Assembly: GCA_008682415.1 (NCBI GenBank)
Contig: VANK01000009.1
Coordinates: 1 to 64,000 of the forward strand
DNA: 64,000 nucleotides
Direction: 5' to 3'
Origin: Acidobacteria bacterium AB60
GTDB lineage: Bacteria > Acidobacteriota > Terriglobia > Terriglobales > Acidobacteriaceae
A model generated the notes under the pieces. It worked only from the letters and a program-made list of their open reading frames with translations, made no database searches and was not told the DNA's origin. How positions within the stretch are numbered: the stretch's first letter is position 1; each line of letters opens with the position of its first letter. Shown piece after piece: positions 1 to 7,997 of this stretch. Position numbers and translations under genes: made by a program.

Positions 1-32
1 CCCCCCCCCCCCCCCCCCGGGGGGGGGGGGGG
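1..32. repeat. C18/G14 homopolymer block at the window edge
   Basis: The window opens with eighteen C followed directly by fourteen G, a self-complementary block of pure C and pure G. Nothing like it recurs in the window. Its position at the very edge suggests a contig end, low-quality or collapsed G-tract, or a strong hairpin that stopped assembly. It could also be a real G-quadruplex-capable tract; the sequence alone does not decide. Confidence 0.8.
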
Positions 33-286
33 CAGATTTGGAAGACACGTCCACAGGATGAGGTTAGAAGGTAGGCGCGTGGCCGTCCGTGTCCGCCGTC
101 ACGGGCCGCTGTGTGGTTGCGCGGGGCGCCGGGGGTGAGGAATGAGTCGCCTGGCGGCCCGGACGCCGGGGCTTTTGGTAAGCCGGCGCTTGGCTCGGCA
201 AGGACTGGCTTTCAACGAAGGTTTGATACGGTTGCGGGGATTGGATCACGATGGAGGCAATTCATCGGTGGTGATCGAGGTTCCCC
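33..286. other. gene-free left edge
   Basis: No convincing coding frame is seen in these 250 bases. Short open frames on both strands overlap one another and have high-GC shadow composition. The last 15 bases contain the GAGG ribosome-binding site of the TTG start at 287. Confidence 0.5.
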
Positions 287-379
287 TTGAAGCCTTTGAG
301 CTGCTTCAACTCGTTTCTGTGGATGGTGCTGTGCTTTGCCGGGGGTGCGGGCTTGAGTCTGAAGGCTCAAGCGCCCGCG
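287..379 (+). other. signal-peptide-coding start, out of frame with the downstream body
   Basis: A TTG at 287, six bases after GAGG, opens a frame reading MKPLSCFNSFLWMVLCFAGG followed by AGLSLKAQA-PA, a textbook Sec signal peptide with an AQA cleavage site. This frame enters the heptamer array at about 377 and then reads on to a stop at 587-589. The conserved body of the protein (to 1223) lies in a different frame. Removing one 7-base unit, or adding two, would join the two parts. I read this as the true 5' end of the next gene, currently frameshifted. Confidence 0.6.
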
Positions 380-434
380 AGTGGCGAGTCTCGAGTTGCG
401 AGTCTCGAGTCTCGAGTCTCGAGTTGCGGGTGCG
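377..434. repeat. GAGTCTC/GAGTTGC heptanucleotide tandem array inside a gene
   Basis: GAGT recurs at 379, 386, 393, 400, 407, 414 and 421, exactly seven bases apart, as GAGTCTC and GAGTTGC variants, with degenerate copies on both sides. All three frames are open across the array. The same heptamer family recurs at 2770-2838, beyond the next gene. Confidence 0.9.
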
Positions 435-1223
435 GAGTCCCAGGCTTCCGCGGACGCAGGCTTGCGTGGGGCGGCGCTGCCGATGCGGGACTCCTCCGTA
501 ACGCAGATCAAGGTCTTGCAGCCAGCCGATCTGCTGCCGGGGACGTTCGTGTGTCCGGGAGGGTTTCCGACCGATCTGACGAATTATGACTGCCGCTATA
601 CGGAGCGCATGCGGGTGCGGCAGTGGATTGCGACGTCGGTGACCGATGAGGCGATGCTGCAGTCGATTGCCAGCGCGACATTCTTTGGGCAGACGGTTCC
701 CTCGCCGAGCGAGTGGGCGCGCACGTGGGAGAACTACGGGCGGCGCATTGGAGCGAACTACACGGGGGCGACGGCGCGGGGAACCACGGAGTTTGTGGTG
801 GGCAACCTGATGCGCGACGATCCCCGGCATATCCGATACAAAGACGATCCGCGGACGCATTACGGGACGAAGCTGCGGGGCTGCAGCGAGGGCGATCTGA
901 AGCTGGTGACGTATGCGCCGCCCGGGAAGATGGCGCTGCGCCGGGTGGGTCATGCCTTTCTGGATTCGGTGACGGTGCGTCATTCGAGTCCGTGCGGCAA
1001 CGGAATAGTGCTGCCGGCGTTCGACCGCATGGCGGGGATCTGGGCGTCGGCCTATGCCAGTTCCGGGTGGTATCCGGCGGTGGAGAATACGCTGCCGAAG
1101 GTGGCGTCGCGGGCGGGCACCTCCTTTGCGATTACGCTGGGCGGCAGCTTCTACAACGAGTTTGCGGAGGAGTTGATCGCGGGAGCGACGCGCCTGTTCG
1201 GGCGCGGGAAGGGGACGAACTAG
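381..1223 (+). CDS. conserved hypothetical secreted protein, 5' end frameshifted
   Basis: The open body of 280 codons starts at GTG 381, inside the heptamer array; ATG 483 is another possible start. Neither gives a signal peptide, while the frame from TTG 287 does, so the native protein is probably secreted or exported and currently out of frame. The first 35 residues are repeat-encoded and low in complexity. The body has a WARTWENYGRRIGANYTG stretch, a DDPRHIRYKDDPR stretch and an RVGHAFLDS motif, with Cys residues near 58, 70, 166 and 203. I recall similar hypothetical proteins in Acidobacteriota, but no function is known to me. TAG at 1221-1223 directly precedes the ATG of the next gene, so the two are likely cotranscribed. 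Confidence 0.7.
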   Translation: MASLELRVSSLESRVAGAESQASADAGLRGAALPMRDSSVTQIKVLQPADLLPGTFVCPGGFPTDLTNYDCRYTERMRVRQWIATSVTDEAMLQSIASATFFGQTVPSPSEWARTWENYGRRIGANYTGATARGTTEFVVGNLMRDDPRHIRYKDDPRTHYGTKLRGCSEGDLKLVTYAPPGKMALRRVGHAFLDSVTVRHSSPCGNGIVLPAFDRMAGIWASAYASSGWYPAVENTLPKVASRAGTSFAITLGGSFYNEFAEELIAGATRLFGRGKGTN

Positions 1224-2765
1224 ATGCACGGCCACGCGTGGCAACGCATGCACTTTTTGCTGGCACTGGTCTGCCTGGTTCCACTGGCCGGCTGCATTCG
1301 CAACCAGATGTACCGGGCGTATCCCAACGGCCAGGTGGACGTGCCGCCGCCCGCGCCCGTGGAATTGGACAAGCACAAGGCCAAGGCAGAGGGACGGGCG
1401 AAGGCTCGGGCCATGCGGGACGAAGGCCAGCCAGAGCCGAAGGGGAAGGCGTGCAAGGCGGAGACGATCCGGGAGACGCCGTGCCTGGCGTTTGTGGAGT
1501 TTGACGAACTGGGCGAGTTTTGGGAGCGCAATCCGAGCGGGCGTCCGGCGCAGTTAAGCAACGCGCTGCGACTGATTCGAGAGGCGCGCAAGAGAGATCC
1601 CCAGACGCTGGTGCTGGTGTTTGTGCACGGGTGGAAGCACAATGCGGCGTCGGATCCCGAGGACACCAACATCACCGGCTTCAAGGCGGCGCTGGAGAGC
1701 ATTCACCGGACCTACACGGATGAGTCGAACACCAAGCATGCGGTGCTTGGGATTTATGTGTCGTGGCGCGGGGGACTCATCTCCGGGGCGTGGCCGGTGG
1801 CGCAGCAGTTCAGCTATTTCAATCGCGAGTCCACGGCGATCCGGGTGGGGAACACATCGTTGACGGATGCGCTGGTGGAGATATCGGCGGAGGTGCAGCA
1901 CATGCCGCTGGCGGGTGACACGTCTCCGGCGCGGCTGGTGATGATTGGCCACTCGTTTGGGGGCCTGGTGCTGGAGCGCGCGATCTCGCAGGCGATGATC
2001 ATGTTCCTGGAGAAGCAGTATCAGGAGCAGCGCGACGGGAGCGACAAGCCGGTGATCACGCAGCCGCTGGCGAACCTGCTTGTGTTTGTGAATTCGGCAG
2101 CGGGGGCGAACGAAGGCAAGCAGATGATGGATTACCTGGCGAGCAGCCACTTCGCGTACGAGGGGCCGGGCCATCGCGCGCTGCCGCTGATTCTCTCGGT
2201 CACGTCGAAGACGGACTCGGCGACGGGCATGATCTTCAAGGTGGGGCATGGGGCATCGTGGCTGGGGTACTGGGCGCAGGGGAGCATGCGACCCAAGGGC
2301 GCTGGGCCGGGTGACGCGAACGCGCCGTCGCACGACTATGCGCGGGCGTGCTTCGATCCCGGCAACGAGCAGTTAACGCCGCGCCTGTTCGACATGAGCC
2401 AGACGGGATACTACATGACGACGACGGCCCATTCGGCACAGTTGCAGAGTCACGTGGTGACGGAGACGCCGAAGAGCGCCGGGGCACCCCCGGGGAATGA
2501 CTGCATGACTACGAGCTCCGCGGCGGGCGGGCCGAAGACGATCATGAGCTGCAACCTGGGGCAATACACCTTCACCGTGAGCGAGAGGCAGGGGCGGTGC
2601 AATGGCACGCCGTACTGGGCGATGGAGGTTCCGAAGGAACTGATCCCCGATCACAACACGATCTTCACGGGGCGCCTGATCACGTTTCTGACGGGCTTTG
2701 TGGCGCCTGTGGCGCTGGAGGAGAAGACACCGAAGCTGAGCCGGCCGGCGATGGCGGTGCAGTAA
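1224..2765 (+). CDS. lipoprotein with alpha/beta-hydrolase (esterase-like) domain
   Basis: 513 residues. The ATG at 1224 directly follows the previous stop and has an upstream GAAGGGGA ribosome site. A hydrophobic segment ends in a lipobox LAGC with Cys24, so this is a predicted lipoprotein. The following 75 residues are charged and Pro/Lys-rich, like a tether. The hydrolase core has strand and oxyanion motif LVFVHGWKH near residue 135 and the nucleophile elbow MIGHSFGG near 238, with Ser as the expected nucleophile. Large DUF900-type or lipase-like serine hydrolases share this layout. Substrate is unknown. It shares an operon-like arrangement with the secreted protein upstream. The C-terminal 150 residues have several Cys and no domain I recognise. 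Confidence 0.75.
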   Translation: MHGHAWQRMHFLLALVCLVPLAGCIRNQMYRAYPNGQVDVPPPAPVELDKHKAKAEGRAKARAMRDEGQPEPKGKACKAETIRETPCLAFVEFDELGEFWERNPSGRPAQLSNALRLIREARKRDPQTLVLVFVHGWKHNAASDPEDTNITGFKAALESIHRTYTDESNTKHAVLGIYVSWRGGLISGAWPVAQQFSYFNRESTAIRVGNTSLTDALVEISAEVQHMPLAGDTSPARLVMIGHSFGGLVLERAISQAMIMFLEKQYQEQRDGSDKPVITQPLANLLVFVNSAAGANEGKQMMDYLASSHFAYEGPGHRALPLILSVTSKTDSATGMIFKVGHGASWLGYWAQGSMRPKGAGPGDANAPSHDYARACFDPGNEQLTPRLFDMSQTGYYMTTTAHSAQLQSHVVTETPKSAGAPPGNDCMTTSSAAGGPKTIMSCNLGQYTFTVSERQGRCNGTPYWAMEVPKELIPDHNTIFTGRLITFLTGFVAPVALEEKTPKLSRPAMAVQ

Positions 2766-2769
2766 ACGC

Positions 2770-2838
2770 GGGTTTCGAGTTGCGAGTCTCGAGTCTCGAG
2801 TTGCGAGTTGCAAGTTGCGAGTTGCGAGTTCGGGTCTA
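2770..2838. repeat. intergenic GAGTCTC/GAGTTGC heptanucleotide array
   Basis: Eight near-perfect seven-base units begin at 2777, 2784, 2791, 2798, 2805, 2812, 2819 and 2826 (GAGT core; the 2812 copy is AAGT). The array lies between the convergent genes ending at 2765 and 2862. It uses the same two variants, CTC and TGC, as the array in the frame at 377-434. Confidence 0.9.
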
Positions 2839-2861
2839 GGGCCGCTAAGAGGCGGGCGTGA

Positions 2862-4607
2862 CTACTGGGGGGCGCCGGTGCAGGCTGCGCCCACCGAGCG
2901 AGCGGCTCCGGCGATCTGCTCTGCCGAGGAGAGTTGCACCGCTTCGGCGAGCGTCCGCGCGGAGGCGTCGCAGTCGTGCATCCCGTTGAGAACCATGGCG
3001 TGGACCACCAGGGCCTGGGCGAGGCTCTCGCTGTAGGCAGCGGAGTCCTGTGCCTGGAGCTTTCGCAAGATTCGCTCGCCTTCGCCGATGGAGGTCTGCG
3101 CCAATTCGATTTGGCGGCCATCGGTGGCGGCCCAGGCGAGCAAGGTGAGCGCCATGGCCAGCGCCTTCAGGTTGTCCGGCGAGGGGTCCGCTTTGCGGAA
3201 GGCTTCTACCGCGAGTTTGCGAAGACGAACGCACTCGGGGTTGTCATGATCTCGCTCGTGAATGAGGGCGAGGGTGAGATAGGTTCGCGCGAGATGGTCA
3301 AGAAAGCGGTCGGGATTGGCGGGGGCGAGCTTTTCGTCGATGGGAAGGACGCGCTCAAGCACGGGTTTGGCCTGATCGAAGCGTTCGGCGCGGGCGTCTC
3401 CGTCGGCCCATTCGAAGAGCATGCTTTCGAGGGTGGGGAGGTAGGCATCGGGTTCCTGTTGGGCCAATTCGTCGAGAATCTGGGTGCCGCGAGAGTAGTC
3501 GTGGTCGGCGGCATCGAGTTTGCCGAGGGAGGTTTCTACGAGCGCGAGAACACCGGCGGTGGCGGCGGTCTCGAATTTCACATCAGGCTGGTCCCGATCG
3601 AGGAGGAGCACTTCGATGGAGGTGGCCATCTGGAGAACGCGTTCCGCCTCGGAGAAATTCTCTTGCATCTCGAGAGCCATGCCTAGCTTGGTGAGCATCT
3701 CTGCCTGTTCGCGCAGGTAGCCCATACCGTCCTTGGTGGCGCCTTTGTAGTTGTTGAAGGCGGTGGTGAAGAATTGCTCGGCCTGCTCGAATTGTCCCTG
3801 GCGCAAGAGAACGGCGCCGATGTCGGCGGCGATTCCGGAGAGGGTGGGGACATCGCACTGAGGATCCTGAGGCAGCATGCCGAGAGCCATGCATTTGGCG
3901 AAGGCCTGGGAGTCTGCCTGTTGCGCCTTATCGAAGTCGCCCTGGGCGGCGTAGGCGCCGGCTGCGTCCTGGAGAGCCAGCATGTGCATACGTTCGTATT
4001 TCAGCGAATCGGTCTTTTCCAACTCCTCGAGTTTGGGGAGGATGCGCGCATAGACGGCCTGGGCGTCGGGCAACCGGTTCTCCCGTTGCAAGACGCGTGC
4101 GAATTCACAGGCGTACTCGGGCTCGTTGGGTCGGATCTGCTGGGCCTCTTCGAGATAGGACAGCGCCTCGTGGGACTTGAACTCCATCTCCAGGGCGAGG
4201 CCGATTTCATAGTCGTGGCGGGCGGCGTTATCGATGTTCTGCTTGTCCTGGGTGGCGTGAATCTGCTTGAGGAGGGTGACGGCCTGATCGAGTTTTCCCT
4301 GGTGGAGAAGTTGCTCGGCCTGGCGTGCCAGTTCGCTTCCGCTGGATTCCTGCTTTAGTTCGCGGGCAAGCTTATGGTATCGCTCCGCCCATTGATTGGC
4401 CTCGGCGAGCCTGGCATTGTAGTCGGTCTTCATCTGGCTCAACTGCTGGTTAAGAGCCGCATTGGCTTGAGGATCGACGCCTTTGCAGGTAACGGAGACG
4501 GGGCCTTTGACGTTGACAAAGACGGGGCTGCACCAGCCCGAGGTGTGGATGTCGAGCGGCTGGGCGGGCGGGGCCATGGCCGAGAATACTACAAGTGTGG
4601 CGAGCAT
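2862..4607 (-). CDS. secreted TPR-repeat protein with TSG..SPVFV motif
   Basis: 581 residues. The N-terminus (about residues 1-17) is a signal-peptide-like hydrophobic stretch. It is followed by DIHTSGWCSPVFV and GPVSVTCKGVDP (about 19-46), then a charged helical, coiled-coil-like segment (about 50-90) and a long array of TPR-type helix pairs (about 95-560) with typical A..Y...G/L spacing. TPRs mediate protein-protein contacts; no catalytic residues are seen. It starts 3 bases after the stop of the small membrane protein upstream on the same strand, and the two share the TSG..SPVFV motif, so they probably act together. It could be a scaffold for an envelope complex; its partner is unknown. 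Confidence 0.75.
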   Translation of the reverse strand: MLATLVVFSAMAPPAQPLDIHTSGWCSPVFVNVKGPVSVTCKGVDPQANAALNQQLSQMKTDYNARLAEANQWAERYHKLARELKQESSGSELARQAEQLLHQGKLDQAVTLLKQIHATQDKQNIDNAARHDYEIGLALEMEFKSHEALSYLEEAQQIRPNEPEYACEFARVLQRENRLPDAQAVYARILPKLEELEKTDSLKYERMHMLALQDAAGAYAAQGDFDKAQQADSQAFAKCMALGMLPQDPQCDVPTLSGIAADIGAVLLRQGQFEQAEQFFTTAFNNYKGATKDGMGYLREQAEMLTKLGMALEMQENFSEAERVLQMATSIEVLLLDRDQPDVKFETAATAGVLALVETSLGKLDAADHDYSRGTQILDELAQQEPDAYLPTLESMLFEWADGDARAERFDQAKPVLERVLPIDEKLAPANPDRFLDHLARTYLTLALIHERDHDNPECVRLRKLAVEAFRKADPSPDNLKALAMALTLLAWAATDGRQIELAQTSIGEGERILRKLQAQDSAAYSESLAQALVVHAMVLNGMHDCDASARTLAEAVQLSSAEQIAGAARSVGAACTGAPQ

Positions 4608-4610
4608 GCT

Positions 4611-4973
4611 CTACTTACCTCCGGACGCGGGGGGAGGCGGGACCGGTTTGGCAGGAGCAGCCGAGGGATCGGGGGTTTTCTTCGACGAGTTCACGTCGGC
4701 GGAGTAGGTGACAGCGCCTGTACCGACGAAGACGGGGCTTGCATCTCCGCTGGTCTGGATGGAGTGGACTGTGGGGGAGGCGGACTTGGTGGCGTTGACC
4801 CATGCAAGGGCGAGCCCTCCCACCAGGGCCAGGCAGGCCATGGCGATGGCGACGGGGGAGAGCCAGCGCCGGGAGGCTCCGCGCTTGAGACGCGCCACCA
4901 GGCCGAAGACGAGGAACAGAGCGAAACCGGCCAATCCAAGTGGCTGTACGACGACCTTTGTCCAATCAGTCAT
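4611..4973 (-). CDS. two-TM membrane protein with TSG..SPVFV motif
   Basis: 120 residues from ATG at 4973, which is preceded by an AGGAAG ribosome site. The upstream in-frame extension looks non-coding. Two transmembrane helices lie at about residues 10-28 and 40-60, with the basic loop RLKRGASRR between them. The external C-terminus holds IQTSGDASPVFVGTGAV (72-88) and then a Pro/Lys-rich tail PAKPVPPPPASGGK. The motif matches residues 20-35 of the TPR protein encoded 3 bases downstream. The pair looks like a dedicated membrane anchor plus TPR partner. I do not recognise the family. Confidence 0.7.
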   Translation of the reverse strand: MTDWTKVVVQPLGLAGFALFLVFGLVARLKRGASRRWLSPVAIAMACLALVGGLALAWVNATKSASPTVHSIQTSGDASPVFVGTGAVTYSADVNSSKKTPDPSAAPAKPVPPPPASGGK

Positions 4974-5223
4974 GGGAATCTTCCTTAACGCCGCAGGAGC
5001 GTTGTGGCTTGAAGACTGGGAGCCGAGGCACGAAGTGAAGCAGAACGAGGCGGCGACCTGTGGGAATGGTGCTTCCTTCAGAGGGAGGTCTGGTGCGCTT
5101 GAATGGGTCGCGAGAGGGGGCCGATGGAATCCCACTGTACACCAATTTGAATGCGGTGGGAATGGTTGCGGTGAGCGGGGCGTTCCGGATTCCTATTCGG
5201 CGCGAAGCGCATCCCAAGCAAGT

Positions 5224-5874
5224 ATGCGAACGCGGAAGCATGCCCAGACTCGTCCCTCACCGGTGCCGGTGGCGCTGCTGCTGATAGATGTCCTGACCAC
5301 GTTTGCTTTTCCCGACGGGGACGCGATTCTGAAGGGGGCGCTGGGGATGCGGGATGCACTGGTGAAGCTGAAGGGGCGGGGGCGGGCGCGGGCGGCGGGC
5401 ATTCCGGTGCTGTATGTGAACGATAACTTCGGGGACTGGCGCAGCGAGAAGGAAGTGCTGATGGGACGGTGCCTGGAGGCGAAGGGCGGGGCGTTTGTGC
5501 GTCCGCTGCTGCCGGACAGCGAAGACTACTTTGTGCTGAAGCCGATGCACTCGGGGTTTTACATGACGCCGCTGGAGGTGCTGCTGGAGCACTTGCAGGT
5601 GGAGACGCTGATCCTAACGGGGATTACCTCCAACAGCTGCCTGACGGTGACGGCGCACGACGCGAATATGCGGGGGTTCGATATTTACATTCCGCCGGAC
5701 TGCTCGTGCGCACGGAATGCCGAGGAGCATGCGCAGGCGCTGGCGCAGCTGGAGGCGATGGCGGGGGCGAACCTGCGGCCTTCGGGGTCGCTGAAGCTGC
5801 CGGAGCTGGTGCGAGCGGCGCAGGTGTCGCAGCGTGGCGGCGTGCCGGCGCGGCCGCGGGCGCGAAAGGGTTGA
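5224..5874 (+). CDS. isochorismatase-family cysteine hydrolase
   Basis: 216 residues from ATG 5224; an upstream in-frame extension exists but is not protein-like. The fold markers of the cysteine-hydrolase family are present in order: catalytic Asp in ALLLIDVLTTF (about residue 21), catalytic Lys in VLKPMHSGF (about 100), and nucleophile Cys in TGITSNSCLTVTAHDA (about 137), where SNSC replaces the common TNVC. Members hydrolyse isochorismate, nicotinamide, N-carbamoyl compounds or peroxyureidoacrylate; the substrate cannot be assigned. The C-terminal 25 residues are Arg/Pro/Gly-rich. No metabolic neighbour points to a pathway. Confidence 0.85.
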   Translation: MRTRKHAQTRPSPVPVALLLIDVLTTFAFPDGDAILKGALGMRDALVKLKGRGRARAAGIPVLYVNDNFGDWRSEKEVLMGRCLEAKGGAFVRPLLPDSEDYFVLKPMHSGFYMTPLEVLLEHLQVETLILTGITSNSCLTVTAHDANMRGFDIYIPPDCSCARNAEEHAQALAQLEAMAGANLRPSGSLKLPELVRAAQVSQRGGVPARPRARKG

Positions 5875-6238
5875 GCGGGCGGTCGGGGAGCGGGCAGGCC
5901 GCCAGGCAAAATCCTACAAAGTGATGGTTACCGGGGGCGCGCCAACGTTTCAATTTCGGCGGAGAAGCAAGCTTTCAAACTGGGTGGGACGCGCGGCTGG
6001 ATGGAGTGATTTCGGGCGGTTTCCTGCAGAAACGCGTTGACTCGGTTGTGGGGTTCCGCTACGCTGAGCACGCCTTTAATCCCCAGGGTCCCGAAAAGTA
6101 TTTTTGCTGCAGTTTTCAGGTAGACTCTCCCACCCCTAGGGTGAGTTCTTCGGGTTGTTTCCACGCAATCACACGTGAGAGTGTGTCCGGCCTCATCTTC
6201 ATTGGCGGCGAGTCTACGGCTCGCAGAGGGGAACTACG
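5875..6238. other. gene-free region upstream of the secreted protein gene
   Basis: These 364 bases hold no credible gene. Local AT-richer stretches around 6095-6130 may contain the promoter of the gene at 6239, but no hexamer pair is convincing. GAGGGG at 6225-6230 is a good ribosome site for the ATG at 6239. Confidence 0.5.
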
Positions 6239-7762
6239 ATGATTTCTTTAAATCGCACGACGGCGGCCGTTGCCGGCCGGTGTTTTCTTGCAATGCTGTT
6301 TGTGATGGCGTTTGCGCCCGCGGTGCGGGCGACGCCGATGGTCTACACGGGGATTGTGGTTACGGATGTCCGGGTGGGCAACAACCTGATGCATAACGCG
6401 TCGCTGACGATCAGTTTTGCGGGGGACACGGACGACATTCTGCAAGTGCCGGTTCCGAGCCAGGAATGCGGGGGAGTGGGTTACTTCCTATACCTGACGA
6501 AGGGGACGGCCCGCATGCAGATCGAGTACCTGGGACACACGCGCACAGCGCGGCTGCAGGATGGGCAGATCTTTGTGGCGCTGGATCAGTGCAGCGGCGG
6601 GATTGGCTTTGGGTCCTTCCTGGGGCCGAACGGGCTGGAGCCGGCGTATCCGATGGCGTTGACACTGGGGACGGCGGAGTGGGCGGCGATCGAATATCCC
6701 AGTCCTTTGACGGGGTCTCTGAGCACGACGGGAGCGGCCTGGTCGTGCATTGGGTTTCCTCCGGGCGGGATTGACGCGCTCCCGGGGACGCCGGACGGTG
6801 CGTGCATCTCTCCGGACACGTACCCGATGAAGTCGGATATCGGAAACGTTTACGTGTATCAGCCGTACAACGAGCTGAACGATCCTACGAGTGTGGCGAT
6901 TTTCAGCAACCACAGTGGAAGCACGAATCGGGGTCTCTTCCTGGTGCGTCCGCCTTCGCGGACGCCGGCGCCGAGCTTCTCCGCGGGGGAGGGAACGCAC
7001 GTGGTGTACACGCTGCAGACGGTGGCGGACGGCTCACTTGGAAAGCACACGTTCAACCAGGCAGTGGTGACGCTGCAGATGGTGAGTGATCCGCGGGCAG
7101 TGACGACACAGTCGAGCGCCGTGGATCCGACGCGGAATGTCTACGAGAACAAGACGGGTTATGCCACGGTGACGATCGACGACGGAGGTCAGATCTACAG
7201 TGCGGAGTTCGCGCCGGGCGAGGTGTTCGTGCGGTATGACGCGGGGGCGGGGGTGGCGGGTTTCGGTTCTCCGATCAGCCCAACGTATCCGATAGCGTTA
7301 GGGTGCGCGAACACCGCGTATCCCTCGGACAGCAGCTACACGGCCGACTGCGTTCAGGGGACGGCGTTCGATTATCTGAGCATCACCGACCGTTACGAGA
7401 TCTTTCACGGGGGAACGGTGGCGCAGCTGAATTACCCGGTTTCGCCGTCGGCGGGGGTGAAGACTCTTCCGCAGTCCCTGGCGCAGAGCACGCTTCTCAC
7501 GGGGACGGCGCACACGTGCGCGGGGGTGTACACGATCGGGTTCGCCACCCTGGACCAGTATTTCCCCGGGGATCTGGGGGTATGTGGTGGGCCGGCACCG
7601 CGGGGCCTGCATACCAGCCGGGGACCGCTGTTCCTGCAGGATACGGTGGGAAGCAGCCTGATTCCGAGCACTCCCCTGTCAGGCGAGGCGGGAGCTGACG
7701 GTGGCTGGGACTTCGCCAACACGGGCTACCTCCATGTCGAGGTCGTCCACGGGGACCACTGA
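6239..7762 (+). CDS. secreted protein with an internally duplicated unknown domain
   Basis: 507 residues with a clear signal peptide (basic start, hydrophobic core, cleavage likely after AVRA at 31). The mature part contains two related halves. Copy one (about 88-215) has GTARMQIEYL, GQIFVALDQCSGGIGFGS, YPMALTLGTA and TTGAAWSCIGF. Copy two (about 305-455) has GYATVTIDD, GEVFVRYDAGAGVAGFGS, YPIALGCANTA and TGTAHTCAGVYTIGF. Cys pairs recur in each copy, so disulfides are possible after export. The domain is not one I recognise. A stable stem-loop at 7794 follows the gene. Confidence 0.7.
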   Translation: MISLNRTTAAVAGRCFLAMLFVMAFAPAVRATPMVYTGIVVTDVRVGNNLMHNASLTISFAGDTDDILQVPVPSQECGGVGYFLYLTKGTARMQIEYLGHTRTARLQDGQIFVALDQCSGGIGFGSFLGPNGLEPAYPMALTLGTAEWAAIEYPSPLTGSLSTTGAAWSCIGFPPGGIDALPGTPDGACISPDTYPMKSDIGNVYVYQPYNELNDPTSVAIFSNHSGSTNRGLFLVRPPSRTPAPSFSAGEGTHVVYTLQTVADGSLGKHTFNQAVVTLQMVSDPRAVTTQSSAVDPTRNVYENKTGYATVTIDDGGQIYSAEFAPGEVFVRYDAGAGVAGFGSPISPTYPIALGCANTAYPSDSSYTADCVQGTAFDYLSITDRYEIFHGGTVAQLNYPVSPSAGVKTLPQSLAQSTLLTGTAHTCAGVYTIGFATLDQYFPGDLGVCGGPAPRGLHTSRGPLFLQDTVGSSLIPSTPLSGEAGADGGWDFANTGYLHVEVVHGDH

Positions 7763-7793
7763 GCCGGACCGCAACTCGCGGACGTGATGTAGG

Positions 7794-7831
7794 GTGGGCC
7801 GCGTCTCTGCTGTTAAGGGGGCGCGGCCCAC
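7794..7831. terminator. 10-bp stem-loop between the secreted protein gene and pyrG
   Basis: GTGGGCCGCG (7794-7803) pairs perfectly with CGCGGCCCAC (7822-7831) around an 18-base loop. A weak T-run (CTTTT) follows some 16 bases later. It may terminate the upstream gene or act as a leader element; the T-tract is too distant for a classic intrinsic terminator. Confidence 0.4.
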
Positions 7832-7997
7832 ATGCGTGTGCGCCACTTTTGCTCGCGGAGCACCGCCGACGAGGGTCGAAGGAGGAGTGAGGAAATCTTT
7901 ACGCGGTCTCAATTTCCTTGGCCGAGGGTTCTCTGTCATACTTGATTGTGCCCACCAGGTACGTCCAATCCCACATTCCAGAGAAGAGAGTGCAGAG

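Noticed and set aside
142..501. Short frames over the left edge and the heptamer array
   Set aside because: Open only because the repeat has no stops in any frame; no conserved content apart from the signal peptide frame from 287.
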